Position numbers and translations under genes: made by a program. From NCBI GenBank assembly GCA_017569285.1, contig CP069419.1, positions 1,302,001 to 1,366,000 of the forward strand: DNA of 64,000 bases, written 5' to 3'. Shown here piece after piece: positions 42,445 to 50,591 of this stretch. Within the stretch, counting starts at the first letter, position 1; every line of letters begins with the position of its first letter. The DNA is from Clostridiales bacterium (GTDB lineage Bacteria; Bacillota; Clostridia; Christensenellales; Aristaeellaceae). The notes below the pieces were generated by a model. It saw only the letters and a list, made by a program, of their open reading frames with translations. It was not told the DNA's origin and did no database searches.

Positions 42445-43425
42445 ATGAAGAACGTACTGAAAGCCCTTGTGATCCTCCTGCTGCTGTTCTGCTTCCTGTT
42501 CCTGGTCCCCTCCGCCACCCATGTGGGCTGGGCGGAAATCATTGATATCCCCATGGATGCGGAAACAAAGCTGGCCAAAGTCCCGGATGCGATCCCGGTC
42601 CCGCAGGAAAGCGGCCGGATTTCAGATACGGAATATTCCGATCCTTCCATCTCCGTCACCTTCGAAACCGGGCGGATGTATGACACCAATTATATGCTTG
42701 CCCGGGTGAAAATCGCGAACGCCACCCAGATCCGTTCCATGATGTCCGGAAGCTACGGCAATTCATCGGAAGTCCGGTGCGACCGGCTGGCCAAACGGGC
42801 CAACGCGGTCCTGGCCATCAACGGCGACTATTTCACCAAGCGCCGCAACACCGGCATCACCATCCGGCAGGGGCGCGCGTGGTACGTACCGAGGAGCGAC
42901 CGGAACCTGTCCTACAACGGAAGCATCCAGTTCGACGTCCTGCTGATTGACAAAGCCGGTGACCTGCATATCCTCAAGTCGGCCGTCATGGCGGACCTGG
43001 AGGCGTACGAGCCGCTGGCGGAAAACATCGTCAACTCCTTCACCTTCGGCCCCGCCCTGGTGATCGACGGGGTCCGGCAGAGCGATTTCCCGAACACCAA
43101 TAACGGCCCGACCAAGAACACCCAGCGGATGGCCATCTGCCAGACCGGCCCGCTGGAATACATGTGCATCTGCTGCGAAGGGCCGGACGATCCCGGCTCC
43201 ACCGGCATGACGCTGGAGCAGTTTGCGGACCTGGTTTCCTCCCAGGAAGGCGTCCAGCAGGCTTACAACCTCGACGGCGGCGCTTCCTCCAGCATGCTGT
43301 TCCTCGGCGAGAAGGTCAACTGCCCGAACCGCAGCGCCCGGCGGGAGATCGTGGACATCCTGTACTTTGCCTCCGCCTATATCCCGGATGCGCCGGCTGA
43401 AACCGCGGAACCCGCGGCCGAATAA
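42445..43425 (+). CDS. Exported phosphodiester glycosidase family protein (NAGPA/DUF2233, cassette 1)
   Basis: A 326-residue exported protein with an N-terminal hydrophobic signal (LVILLLLFCFLFLV) and a NAGPA domain over most of its length. Motifs are AVLAINGDYFTKR, TGITIRQGRAWY, FTFGPALVIDG, QRMAICQTGPLEYMCICCEG and YNLDGGASSSMLF, the last being the family signature. The family is named for the human uncovering enzyme that removes GlcNAc from GlcNAc-1-phosphodiesters; bacterial members are thought to act on envelope glycans or teichoic-type polymers. AAGGAG precedes ATG 42445. It is the middle gene of a trio repeated at 59.7-63.8 kb. Confidence 0.92.
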   Translation: MKNVLKALVILLLLFCFLFLVPSATHVGWAEIIDIPMDAETKLAKVPDAIPVPQESGRISDTEYSDPSISVTFETGRMYDTNYMLARVKIANATQIRSMMSGSYGNSSEVRCDRLAKRANAVLAINGDYFTKRRNTGITIRQGRAWYVPRSDRNLSYNGSIQFDVLLIDKAGDLHILKSAVMADLEAYEPLAENIVNSFTFGPALVIDGVRQSDFPNTNNGPTKNTQRMAICQTGPLEYMCICCEGPDDPGSTGMTLEQFADLVSSQEGVQQAYNLDGGASSSMLFLGEKVNCPNRSARREIVDILYFASAYIPDAPAETAEPAAE

Positions 43426-43460
43426 TCCGCCGGCCCCTTTGGAAAGGAGATGCTTTCCCC

Positions 43461-44411
43461 TTGGAACAGATGCCCCTGTGGACAATCCCGGTCGGGGATA
43501 CGGAACTCTCCGTCATGCCCTATGCGGTCTGTGTGGTCGCCGCAATTGCCTGCGGCCTCCTGCTGCTGGGCTGGACGGCCCGCGGAAAGCTGAAAAACGG
43601 GACCGTCAGTACGCTCGCCGTCCTGATGCTGCCTCTCGGGCTGGTATTTGCCAAGCTGTTCCATGTCGCGGGCGACTGGTACTGGTATGAGGCGGCCGGG
43701 CTGGACAGCATCCTCCGCCTCTGGGAAGGCGGTTACGGCCTGTGGGGCGCTGTCCTGGGCTGCGCGATCGCGGTGGTCCTGACCTCCCGGATCGCGAAGG
43801 AACCGTGCTCCGTCCTGTTTGATGCCTGCGCCGCTCCGGCCGCGCTCGTCATTGCGGTATGCCGCTTCGCCGAGTATCCGTTCACCGGGCAGGGAATCGG
43901 CATGGGCGTGGATTCCGATTCCGTATTCTGCCGTTTCCCCTTCGCGGTGTTCAATGAGTGGGAGGAAGGATACTGGGCCATCTTCATGCTGGAAGGCCTG
44001 ATCGCGCTCATCATCCTGGTACTCCTGTTGGTTTCCCGGCGTTCCGGCGGCGGAAAGGCCCGGATGTTCCTGATCCTGTATTCCGCGACGCAGATTGTCT
44101 GTGAAAGCCTGCGCCGGGACCAGTACCTGGTCTGGTCCTTTGTCCGGGTTTCCCAGCTGACGGCCGCGCTGGTGCTGGCCGGCCTGATTGCCGCGGCGCT
44201 GGTCCGCCGGCACGGCCCGGACCGGAAGGACTGGGTTTATCTCATTCTTTTCCTGCTCGGCATCGGGATCGTCATCGGCATGGAATTCGCCAAGGACAAA
44301 CTGCCCGCCCTTCCGATCTGGAGCTGCTATGCCATCATGGCCGCGGCAAGCGCCATGATGGGGGTTGTCACCTGGCGCCTGGTTTTCCGGAAACCGGCAG
44401 CGCAGCTGTAA
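43461..44411 (+). CDS. Lgt-like (prolipoprotein diacylglyceryl transferase family) membrane protein (cassette 1)
   Basis: A 316-residue integral membrane protein with about eight helices. EGGYGLWGAVLGCAIAV and the loop CRFAEYPFTGQGIG match the positions of the Lgt segments GGLxxxGxxxG and GRxGNFxNQExxG, but the Asn-Phe-x-Asn part of the Lgt signature is altered, so normal diacylglyceryl transfer is doubtful. The start is TTG 43461, with AAAGGAG 11 bases upstream; an ATG lies three codons further in. It follows the NAGPA gene by 35 bp. A homologue occupies the same place in cassette 2, so it probably serves the same envelope process. Confidence 0.8.
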   Translation: MEQMPLWTIPVGDTELSVMPYAVCVVAAIACGLLLLGWTARGKLKNGTVSTLAVLMLPLGLVFAKLFHVAGDWYWYEAAGLDSILRLWEGGYGLWGAVLGCAIAVVLTSRIAKEPCSVLFDACAAPAALVIAVCRFAEYPFTGQGIGMGVDSDSVFCRFPFAVFNEWEEGYWAIFMLEGLIALIILVLLLVSRRSGGGKARMFLILYSATQIVCESLRRDQYLVWSFVRVSQLTAALVLAGLIAAALVRRHGPDRKDWVYLILFLLGIGIVIGMEFAKDKLPALPIWSCYAIMAAASAMMGVVTWRLVFRKPAAQL

Positions 44412-44448
44412 ATCGTGAAGGAATTGTTACAAATTCGTTGCACTTTTG

Positions 44449-44477
44449 TTGACTTATTCCCCGGCTTATCGTATAAT
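44449..44477 (+). promoter_or_regulatory. Promoter of the DUF3048 gene
   Basis: TTGACT (44449-44454), 17 bp, TATAAT (44472-44477). Confidence 0.85.
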
Positions 44478-44544
44478 GGGCAGGTATTCATGCGGACCCT
44501 GCTTCCGGGCAGCGTTCCATGAAAGAAAAGGAGGTCAATCGATT

Positions 44545-45669
44545 ATGAAGAAATTGACTGCACTGCTTCTGCTGGTGATCATGGTTTTCACCGCCTGCGC
44601 GCCCCTGGCCGCCGCGGAAACCGCCATCGAGCCGGATATGAAGCTGAAAGTTTCCAAGCCCGCTTTTACCGCCAACAATCCCGTCATCGACGGAGTGGAC
44701 CCGGTGACCGGCCTGCCCACCAACGGGGAAGCCTATACGCCGATCCTGCAGGTGCTGGACGGATCTGAAATCGCCTATCCGCACTGGGGTGTGGAATCCG
44801 CCAGCGCGATCTTCCAGGTGCCGAACCAGGGCACCGGCAACAACAAGCTGCTGGCCCTGTACACCACCGAATTCCCGGAAAAAGCCGGCGGCAGCCGTTC
44901 CGCCCGGATGGCTTTCCTGCCCATCGCGAACATGTTCGGCGCCGTTTTCATCGCGGCCGGCGCGCCCCCGATTGATGCGGGCGACAAGCTTCCCGTCAAT
45001 GTGGAATACTGGCGGCGGCAGTGGGGCATGACCACCACGTCCGGCCGGTGGTACGACATGAACGGCAACGATTCCCTGAAGGAACGTTCCAGTGAGGTTG
45101 CCGCTCCGCATAACCTGCTGGTATTCATCAGGAAGATCCATGAAAAGGCCCTTGCGGACGGCCTGCAGTTCGAGCAGCGCCCATTCCTCTTCACGGATGA
45201 ACCGCTCACCCGCGGGGAAACCGCCAATGTCATCAACGCGCGGTTCTATGAGAACAACGACCACAAAACGTCCAACAAGGCTTCCAACTGTGCCTTCTAC
45301 TACCAGGAGGGAATCAACTGCTACTTCCGCCAGTCCCTGATGGGCAAGGCGGAAAAGAACAACGTCGATTTCAACTATGACCGGGCAACGGAAAACATGC
45401 TGACCTTCAGCAACGTCATTGTCCTGCGGATTCCCTTCAAGAGCCAGAACGCGTACGGCACCTGGTACTCCTATACGGAGGGCAATTATACCGGCAGCGG
45501 CCAGGCCGATATCTTCCAGAGCGGCCGCTATATCAAGGGCGCCTGGTACCGGGATGAACTGATGGGCCGGCTGGTCCTCATCGACGACGAGGGGAACGAG
45601 CTGAAGCTCCAGCGCGGCAAAACCTTCTTCATTGTCAACGACAGCCGCTGCGTCATCTCCTACGAATAA
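44545..45669 (+). CDS. Exported DUF3048 (YerB-like) protein
   Basis: A 374-residue exported protein of the DUF3048 family. The signal (LTALLLLVIMVFTACAPLA) has a Cys in TAC that could be lipidated, although Phe at -3 is not ideal. NPVIDGVDPVTGLP, GGSRSARMAFLPIA and FLFTDEPLTRGETANVINARF lie in the N-terminal DUF, and YSYTEGNYTGSGQADIF with GRYIKGAWYRDELMG in the C-terminal part. The function is unknown; B. subtilis YerB is a lipoprotein. ATG 44545 follows AAAGGAGG. It has a separate promoter, so it is a neighbour of cassette 1 and not clearly part of it. Confidence 0.9.
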   Translation: MKKLTALLLLVIMVFTACAPLAAAETAIEPDMKLKVSKPAFTANNPVIDGVDPVTGLPTNGEAYTPILQVLDGSEIAYPHWGVESASAIFQVPNQGTGNNKLLALYTTEFPEKAGGSRSARMAFLPIANMFGAVFIAAGAPPIDAGDKLPVNVEYWRRQWGMTTTSGRWYDMNGNDSLKERSSEVAAPHNLLVFIRKIHEKALADGLQFEQRPFLFTDEPLTRGETANVINARFYENNDHKTSNKASNCAFYYQEGINCYFRQSLMGKAEKNNVDFNYDRATENMLTFSNVIVLRIPFKSQNAYGTWYSYTEGNYTGSGQADIFQSGRYIKGAWYRDELMGRLVLIDDEGNELKLQRGKTFFIVNDSRCVISYE

Positions 45670-45684
45670 TCCGGCCAAAACAGC

Positions 45685-45714
45685 AAGCGGGCATCCATGA
45701 GGATGCCCGCTTTT
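45685..45714. terminator. Bidirectional terminator
   Basis: A 12-bp stem (45685-45696 with 45701-45712) with T residues on both strands, between the DUF3048 and FNT genes. Confidence 0.88.
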
Positions 45715-45732
45715 CGTATCTCCCGAAGCAGT

Positions 45733-46359
45733 TTACGCCTGCTTCGCCAGCCGGCGCAGCAGCGGAATGACCACCCCGCCCAGGGCGTTTCCGGCCGTCA
45801 TCAGCAGCAGGTATCCGGCCGCCTTCCAGCTCCACGCGGCACCCATCGTAAAGTAATACATGTTGGCGACGCAGTGCTCAAAGCCGCACAGGATAAACAC
45901 GATCACGCCGAACAGGATTGCCAGGTACTTCCCCAGCTCGTGCGGGATGGTTTTGTATCCTTCCACGGCAATGTAGATCATGATATTGCAGAAAACCGCC
46001 AGGATCAGCGCGCTCAGCGGGGACTGAGCCAGCTTTGCCTCCGACGCGGCGGCGGCTTTTTCCGCAAGGGCCGGCCCCATCCGGGTCAGCGATTCCAGCA
46101 GGGCGGTGCATACCGCACCGACCAGGTTGCCGGTCCAGATCACCGGCAGCATAAGGGCGTATCCCGCGTCATTGTCCAGTACGTAACAGACCTTCCCGGT
46201 AAACAGGTTGAATCCGAACACACATACGCAGAACAGCCCGACCGAGAACAGCAGGGCTCCCACCGTTTTGTCCGCTGAAAGCAGATAAACCGTGCCGCCA
46301 AGGGAAATGCTGATTCCGGCCAGCACGCCCAGGATAAACGTTTTTCCGGTCTTCACCAT
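45733..46359 (-). CDS. Formate/nitrite transporter (FNT) family channel
   Basis: A 208-residue membrane protein of the FNT family with six hydrophobic segments. GFNLFTGKVCYVLDND and the diagnostic CGFEHCVANMYYFTMGA loop are present; the latter includes the central His of the pore and the MYY part. It is shorter than common FNT proteins (about 260-280 residues), lacking the usual N- and C-terminal tails. Substrate may be formate, nitrite or hydrosulfide; an anaerobe would fit formate or HS-. ATG 46359 follows GGAGGAG. It is divergent from the reverse rubrerythrin gene. Confidence 0.9.
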   Translation of the reverse strand: MVKTGKTFILGVLAGISISLGGTVYLLSADKTVGALLFSVGLFCVCVFGFNLFTGKVCYVLDNDAGYALMLPVIWTGNLVGAVCTALLESLTRMGPALAEKAAAASEAKLAQSPLSALILAVFCNIMIYIAVEGYKTIPHELGKYLAILFGVIVFILCGFEHCVANMYYFTMGAAWSWKAAGYLLLMTAGNALGGVVIPLLRRLAKQA

Positions 46360-46394
46360 ACCTGTCCGCTCCTCCGTTCTTTTTCTCCCCCTGC

Positions 46395-46422
46395 ATTATA
46401 CCGGCTTTTCCCTTTTTCGCAA
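46395..46422 (-). promoter_or_regulatory. Promoter of the FNT gene
   Basis: Minus strand TTGCGA (46417-46422), 16 bp, TATAAT (46395-46400). Confidence 0.7.
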
Positions 46423-46439
46423 GATTATTTCGTTCCCGT

Positions 46440-46468
46440 TTGCTTTTCCCAAACCGGAATGATATAAT
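46440..46468 (+). promoter_or_regulatory. Promoter of the reverse rubrerythrin gene
   Basis: TTGCTT (46440-46445), 17 bp, TATAAT (46463-46468). Confidence 0.75.
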
Positions 46469-46516
46469 GACGGTATGCTTCAGAGGAAAGCAAATTTAAT
46501 ATCGGAGGTAACGAAT

Positions 46517-47056
46517 ATGAAGTGGGTATGTCCCGTATGCGGGTATGTTCATGAAGGACCCGAACCGCCTGAAAAGTGCCCGGTATGTAAGGTTCCCGGT
46601 TCCAAATTCATCAAGCAGGAAGGCGAAATGACCTGGGCAGCCGAGCATGTGATCGGCGTCGCCAAGGATGTGCCGGAAGAGATCAAGGCCGGCCTGCGCG
46701 CCAACTTCGAAGGCGAATGCACGGAAGTCGGCATGTACCTGGCCATGGGCCGCGCCGCTGCCCGGGAAGGCTATCCGGAAATTGCCGAATACTGGAAGAC
46801 CGCCGCGTTTGAGGAAGCCGAGCACGCCGCGAAGTTCGCCGAGCTGCTGGGCGAGGTCGTCTCCCCCAGCACCAAGGAAAACCTGCGCGTCCGCGTGGAA
46901 GCCGAAAACGGCGCCACCCAGGGCAAGACCGACCTGGCCAAGAAGGCCAAGGAGCTCGGTCTGGATGCCATCCACGACACCGTGCATGAAATGGCCCGCG
47001 ATGAAGCCCGGCACGGCAAAGCCTTCAAAGGCCTGCTGGATCGGTATTTCAAATAA
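46517..47056 (+). CDS. Reverse rubrerythrin (N-terminal rubredoxin domain)
   Basis: A 179-residue protein. Residues 1-38 are a rubredoxin-type FeS4 domain ([18 protein letters not shown]) and the rest is a ferritin-like di-iron four-helix bundle ([42 protein letters not shown]). The domain order is the reverse of classical rubrerythrin, as in clostridial oxidative-stress proteins that reduce hydrogen peroxide or oxygen with NAD(P)H-derived electrons. GGAGG precedes ATG 46517. The GlsB/YeaQ gene follows after 16 bp. The stand-alone rubredoxin at 55.1 kb could be an electron donor. Confidence 0.95.
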   Translation: MKWVCPVCGYVHEGPEPPEKCPVCKVPGSKFIKQEGEMTWAAEHVIGVAKDVPEEIKAGLRANFEGECTEVGMYLAMGRAAAREGYPEIAEYWKTAAFEEAEHAAKFAELLGEVVSPSTKENLRVRVEAENGATQGKTDLAKKAKELGLDAIHDTVHEMARDEARHGKAFKGLLDRYFK

Positions 47057-47072
47057 CTGGAGGACATAAAAA

Positions 47073-47315
47073 ATGTTGATTCACCTGCTGGTCTCCCTGT
47101 GCATCGGCGCCCTGTGCGGTTTCGCCGCCAACAAGATCATGAACGGCAGCTCCCAGGGCTTCCTGCGGAACGCGCTGCTGGGAATCGTCGGCGGTCTCGT
47201 CGGCGGATTCATCGGAAACCTGATCGGGATCGGCGACGGCTGGATTTCCAGCATTATCCTCGCCATCGGCGGCTCCTGCCTGGTCGTATGGCTGGTCCGG
47301 AAACTGGGCAAATAA
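47073..47315 (+). CDS. GlsB/YeaQ/YmgE-family small membrane protein
   Basis: An 80-residue protein with three hydrophobic helices and the Gly-rich family pattern (GALCGFAANKIMNGSSQGFLRN, GIVGGLVGGFIGNLIG). It belongs to the Transgly_assoc family of stress-associated inner-membrane proteins of uncertain function; GlsB is the Enterococcus member tied to envelope stress. It starts 16 bp after the reverse rubrerythrin stop and ends at a strong terminator, so both are on one stress transcript. Confidence 0.92.
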   Translation: MLIHLLVSLCIGALCGFAANKIMNGSSQGFLRNALLGIVGGLVGGFIGNLIGIGDGWISSIILAIGGSCLVVWLVRKLGK

Positions 47316-47337
47316 GCACATCCGAGTACGCATCCCG

Positions 47338-47368
47338 GGAACCCTTCCGGCTGGAAGGGTTCCTTTTT
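47338..47368 (+). terminator. Terminator of the rubrerythrin-GlsB unit
   Basis: An 11-bp stem (47338-47348 with 47353-47363), GGCT loop, then TTTTT. Confidence 0.92.
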
Positions 47369-47509
47369 GATTGCGTGATTCCCGGCGGATCCGGTCCCGG
47401 AGCAAAATAAAAACCTCTATTTCTCCAAAATATATATGTACCTTTTTTCATTTTGCCTGTACAATCATTTCCAGAAAAGCAGCAGAAAACGAAGCAGACA
47501 GGAGGAAGT

Positions 47510-48427
47510 ATGAAAACCGACATGAAGAAAAGGATACCGCAGCTGATCCGGCTGGCCTTCTATGTGCTGGCGCCCCTCCTGCTCCTGGTGTTCCTGGCCC
47601 GGCCGGTCCGGAACGCCGTCCTGGCTTCGGATCCGGCCGCCTGGATGATCCTCCTGGCAGTGCTCGCCGCGGTCGGGCTGAACTGGGGCGTATATGCGGT
47701 CATCCGCCGGAAGCGTCCTTCGTTCCTGGTATTCTCCGTGGGCATATTCTGGATCCTGGTCACCGCACTCATCCAGTATACCGGTCTGCCGGGCGGCCAT
47801 CCCCTGATGCCCATCCTGGCGATCGTCATCGCGGTGCTGGCGCTGGTGATCCTGCTCCTGCTGGAACGCTGGTTCACCTTCCGGCCTTCCAAACCCGCGC
47901 ACGCCGCCGCCGTCGTCATCCGGGTCCTTCTGGGAATCATTGTGACCGGCATGGTTTTCCAGGTCCTGGTGGACATTGAAAACGGCATTGCGACCGTCGA
48001 TACATGGATCCTGACGGGGATCATCATCGCGCTGATCGTCGCATTCTTCGCGCACCGGATCCGGGTTTCCGCCCGCCGTTCCGCGACGCGCCGCCGGGAA
48101 TCCGCGCTGGTTTCCGGAAAAGTTATACAGATCATCGGGGAAACCCACCTGGACCTGGACGGCGATCCGGTTACCGAATACCTGGCCCGCGTGGAGTATG
48201 CGATTGATGAAATCCCGTATGAAGCCCGCGCGGATATCGACCTGAAAACCATCCGGAAATACGGGAAGGACGCGTTCGTCGGCCGGGCCGTCCCCGTCTA
48301 CTACAATCCGGCAGATCCGGCCGAAGCGTTTGTCAACAAGCTCGATAAGCGGATGCTGCCGAAACAGCGCTGGAAGATCCTCCGGCTCCTGAAGGAACGG
48401 TTCTTCCCGGCCCGTTCGGCCGCCTGA
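47510..48427 (+). CDS. Multi-TM membrane protein with DUF3592-like C-terminal domain
   Basis: A 305-residue protein with six or so hydrophobic helices in residues 12-185, a basic stretch (RIRVSARRSATRRRE) and a cytoplasmic C-terminal domain with VSGKVIQIIGETHLDLDGDPVTEYLARVEYAIDEIPYEA and PVYYNPADPAEAFV segments, similar to DUF3592 proteins. The function is unknown. ATG 47510 is taken because AGGAGG lies 4-5 bases upstream; the frame is open 19 codons further but has no ribosome site. A TACAAT box (47460-47465) may be its -10. A terminator follows. Confidence 0.82.
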   Translation: MKTDMKKRIPQLIRLAFYVLAPLLLLVFLARPVRNAVLASDPAAWMILLAVLAAVGLNWGVYAVIRRKRPSFLVFSVGIFWILVTALIQYTGLPGGHPLMPILAIVIAVLALVILLLLERWFTFRPSKPAHAAAVVIRVLLGIIVTGMVFQVLVDIENGIATVDTWILTGIIIALIVAFFAHRIRVSARRSATRRRESALVSGKVIQIIGETHLDLDGDPVTEYLARVEYAIDEIPYEARADIDLKTIRKYGKDAFVGRAVPVYYNPADPAEAFVNKLDKRMLPKQRWKILRLLKERFFPARSAA

Positions 48428-48462
48428 CAGGACAGATGCGAAGAAACTGAATTCAGTGCCTG

Positions 48463-48504
48463 AATCCCGGAACGTTTACAGCGTTCCGGGATTTTTGGTA
48501 TAAT
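48463..48504 (+). promoter_or_regulatory. Terminator with the next promoter nested in it
   Basis: A 12-bp stem (48463-48474 with 48482-48493) plus T run ends the DUF3592-like gene. The loop contains TTTACA (48475-48480), and TATAAT (48499-48504) lies 18 bp on, forming the macro-domain gene promoter. Confidence 0.75.
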
Positions 48505-48554
48505 GATTTGAATTTGTGATCCAACTGAAAATGCCGGACGAAGGGAGAAAAGCG

Positions 48555-49673
48555 ATGCCGTTTGAAATTGTCCGCAATGATATCACCCGGATGCAGGTGG
48601 ATGCCATCGTCAATGCCGCCAATCCTTCCCTGCTGGGCGGCGGGGGAGTGGACGGCGCGATCCACGCGGCCGCCGGACCGGAGCTGCTGGCGGAATGCCG
48701 CACCCTGAACGGCTGCCGGACCGGGCAGGCCAAAATGACCCGGGGCTACCGCCTTCCCTGCCGGTTCGTCATCCATACCGTCGGTCCCGTCTGGCGGGGC
48801 GGCACCCATGGGGAGGCCGGCCTGCTGGCCTCCTGCTACCGGGAATCGCTCCGGCTTGCGGAGGAGGCCGGCTGTGAATCCGTCGCCTTTCCGCTGATCT
48901 CCTCCGGGGTCTACGGATACCCGAAGGACCAGGCGCTGGAGGTCGCGACCGGTACCATCCGGGATTTCCTGGCGGATCATGACATGCAGGTTTTCCTGGT
49001 CATCTACGACCGGAATTCATTCGCGATCAGCCAAAAGCTGTACGCGGATATCCGGGCGTTCATTGATGACGCGTACGTCGGCCCGGATTACGAGGAAATG
49101 GAATCCCGGCGCAAATCCTGCAATATCTCATACACGGAAGCGATGCCCGCATACGGCGCCCCCGATTCCGCACCGTTGGAGAATGCCAAAGGGAAGCGGC
49201 GGTGGTCCATCCTTGCTCCGCGAAAAAAAGAAAAGGAAGCCCGGCCGAAACCGTCCATATCGTTTGAGGCGGATACCGCCGAATGCCTTTCCATGCCGGA
49301 GGACCTGAAGTCATTTGTAAGGCAAATCGACGAAGGCTTCCGGGATATGCTGCTGCGGAAAATCGACGAACGCGGGATCACCGATGCGGAATGCTATAAG
49401 CGGGCGAATATCGACCGGAAGCTGTTCAACAAGATCAAGAATGTGCCGGACTACCGGCCCGGAAAAACCACCGTGCTGGCCTTCGCCGTCGCGCTGGAGC
49501 TCCCGCTGGAGGAAACCCGGGAAATGCTGATGAAAGCCGGCTTCTCCCTGTCGCACAGCAGCAAATCCGACCTGATCGTCGAATATTTCATCCGGCACGG
49601 AAATTACGATATATACCAGATTAACGAGGCGCTTTTCGAATTCGACCAGAAGCTGCTGGGATCCCTCTCCTGA
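48555..49673 (+). CDS. Macro-domain (ADP-ribose hydrolase-like) protein with C-terminal helical domain
   Basis: A 372-residue protein. Residues 1-170 are a MacroD/YmdB-type macro domain: [23 protein letters not shown] is the ADP-ribose loop (the first Asn and the Gly stretch are intact) and [13 protein letters not shown] the second loop. A linker ([20 protein letters not shown]) leads to a helical C-terminal domain (residues 250-372) with [17 protein letters not shown] and [19 protein letters not shown], which looks like a helix-turn-helix of the XRE type followed by more helices. This suggests ADP-ribose sensing coupled to DNA or protein binding. ATG 48555 follows AAGGGAG. Confidence 0.9.
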   Translation: MPFEIVRNDITRMQVDAIVNAANPSLLGGGGVDGAIHAAAGPELLAECRTLNGCRTGQAKMTRGYRLPCRFVIHTVGPVWRGGTHGEAGLLASCYRESLRLAEEAGCESVAFPLISSGVYGYPKDQALEVATGTIRDFLADHDMQVFLVIYDRNSFAISQKLYADIRAFIDDAYVGPDYEEMESRRKSCNISYTEAMPAYGAPDSAPLENAKGKRRWSILAPRKKEKEARPKPSISFEADTAECLSMPEDLKSFVRQIDEGFRDMLLRKIDERGITDAECYKRANIDRKLFNKIKNVPDYRPGKTTVLAFAVALELPLEETREMLMKAGFSLSHSSKSDLIVEYFIRHGNYDIYQINEALFEFDQKLLGSLS

Positions 49674-49754
49674 GGGACTTTCATTTGTCGCTTCCGAAGC
49701 GACCCCCGGGATTCCTCCTTCTGCTACACTCATGCTGCAGGGCGGCCCCTGCAG
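49662..49754 (+). other. Intergenic hairpins between macro and VWA genes
   Basis: A short weak terminator overlaps the macro-gene stop (TCCCTC 49662-49667 with GAGGGA 49672-49677). A perfect 8-1-8 palindrome follows (49687-49703), and an 8-bp hairpin CTGCAGGG/CCCTGCAG (49735-49742 with 49747-49754) lies before the VWA ribosome site. A TACACT box at 49725 may be a -10. Confidence 0.45.
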
Positions 49755-49775
49755 AAAGCGGAAGGAGGAATTTCC

Positions 49776-50429
49776 ATGAAGAAGAATCTGACAGAAATGG
49801 TCTTCATCCTGGACCGGAGCGGCTCCATGGCCGGCCTGGAAAAGGATACCATCGGCGGTTTCAACAGCATGATCCAGCGGCAGAAAGGCGAAAATGGCGA
49901 AGCCCTGGTTTCCACGGTCCTCTTTGACAATGAAAGCGCCGTCATCCACGACCGGGTGGATATCCGGAAGGTGGAGCCGCTGACGGAGCGGCAGTATTTC
50001 GTCGGCGGATGCACCGCCCTGGTCGACGCGATCGGCGGGGCGATCCACCACATCGGCAACGTCCATAAGTATGCCCGGGAAGAGGATGTGCCGGAACACA
50101 CCGTCTTCATCATCACCACGGACGGGATGGAGAATGCCTCCAACCGGTATTCCAGCGATGAGGTCAAGGCAATGGTGCAGCGGCAGAAGGAAAAGTACGG
50201 CTGGGAATTCCTGTTCCTCGGCGCCAATATCGACGCGGTGGAAACCGCCGCCCGCATGGGCATCGGGCAGGACCGGGCCGTCAATTTCCACAATGATGAA
50301 ATCGGCGTAAAGCTGAATTACCAGGCGCTCAGCGAGGCGGTCTGCAGTGTCCGCCGCAGCGCGCCGCTCGGCGCGGACTGGAAAAGCTCGATTGAGAAGG
50401 ATTACAAAAGCCGGAAACCCCGCCGGTAA
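49776..50429 (+). CDS. VWA-domain protein with intact MIDAS
   Basis: A 217-residue von Willebrand factor A protein. The metal-ion-dependent adhesion site is complete: FILDRSGSM (DxSxS), GGCTALVDAIGG (Thr) and IITTDGMENAS (Asp). It is cytoplasmic, without signal or membrane segment. Small VWA proteins like this resemble TerY-type proteins that pair with kinases or AAA ATPases in stress modules, but no such partner adjoins here; its neighbour is the macro-domain gene. AAGGAGG precedes ATG 49776. A strong terminator follows. Confidence 0.92.
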   Translation: MKKNLTEMVFILDRSGSMAGLEKDTIGGFNSMIQRQKGENGEALVSTVLFDNESAVIHDRVDIRKVEPLTERQYFVGGCTALVDAIGGAIHHIGNVHKYAREEDVPEHTVFIITTDGMENASNRYSSDEVKAMVQRQKEKYGWEFLFLGANIDAVETAARMGIGQDRAVNFHNDEIGVKLNYQALSEAVCSVRRSAPLGADWKSSIEKDYKSRKPRR

Positions 50430-50436
50430 TCCGGCG

Positions 50437-50465
50437 GCGCGGACAGGACTGTCCGCGCTTTTTTT
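50437..50465 (+). terminator. Terminator of the VWA gene
   Basis: A 10-bp GC-rich stem (50437-50446 with 50449-50458) and seven T residues. Confidence 0.92.
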
Positions 50466-50488
50466 CGGTTTCGGATGGTAAAATGCCG

Positions 50489-50517
50489 TTGCGCGCCTCC
50501 TGTCCGTATGCTATAAT
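50489..50517 (+). promoter_or_regulatory. Promoter of the Na/Pi cotransporter gene
   Basis: TTGCGC (50489-50494), 17 bp, TATAAT (50512-50517) with an extended -10 (TGC). Confidence 0.7.
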
Positions 50518-50591
50518 GCCCATGAAATAACGTTTGGGACGGCGCGGGCGTTCAAGGGGACGCCGGGATGGAAACGCGCCACGGAGGGAAT

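Noticed and set aside
43461-44411. Genuine lipoprotein diacylglyceryl transferase (lgt)
   Set aside because: The key GNFxNxE signature is replaced, and the gene sits in an envelope cassette found twice; a housekeeping lgt is expected elsewhere.
49776-50429. Member of a complete tellurite/TerY defence module with the macro-domain gene
   Set aside because: No TerD, kinase or ATPase partner genes are adjacent; both genes have separate promoters or terminators.
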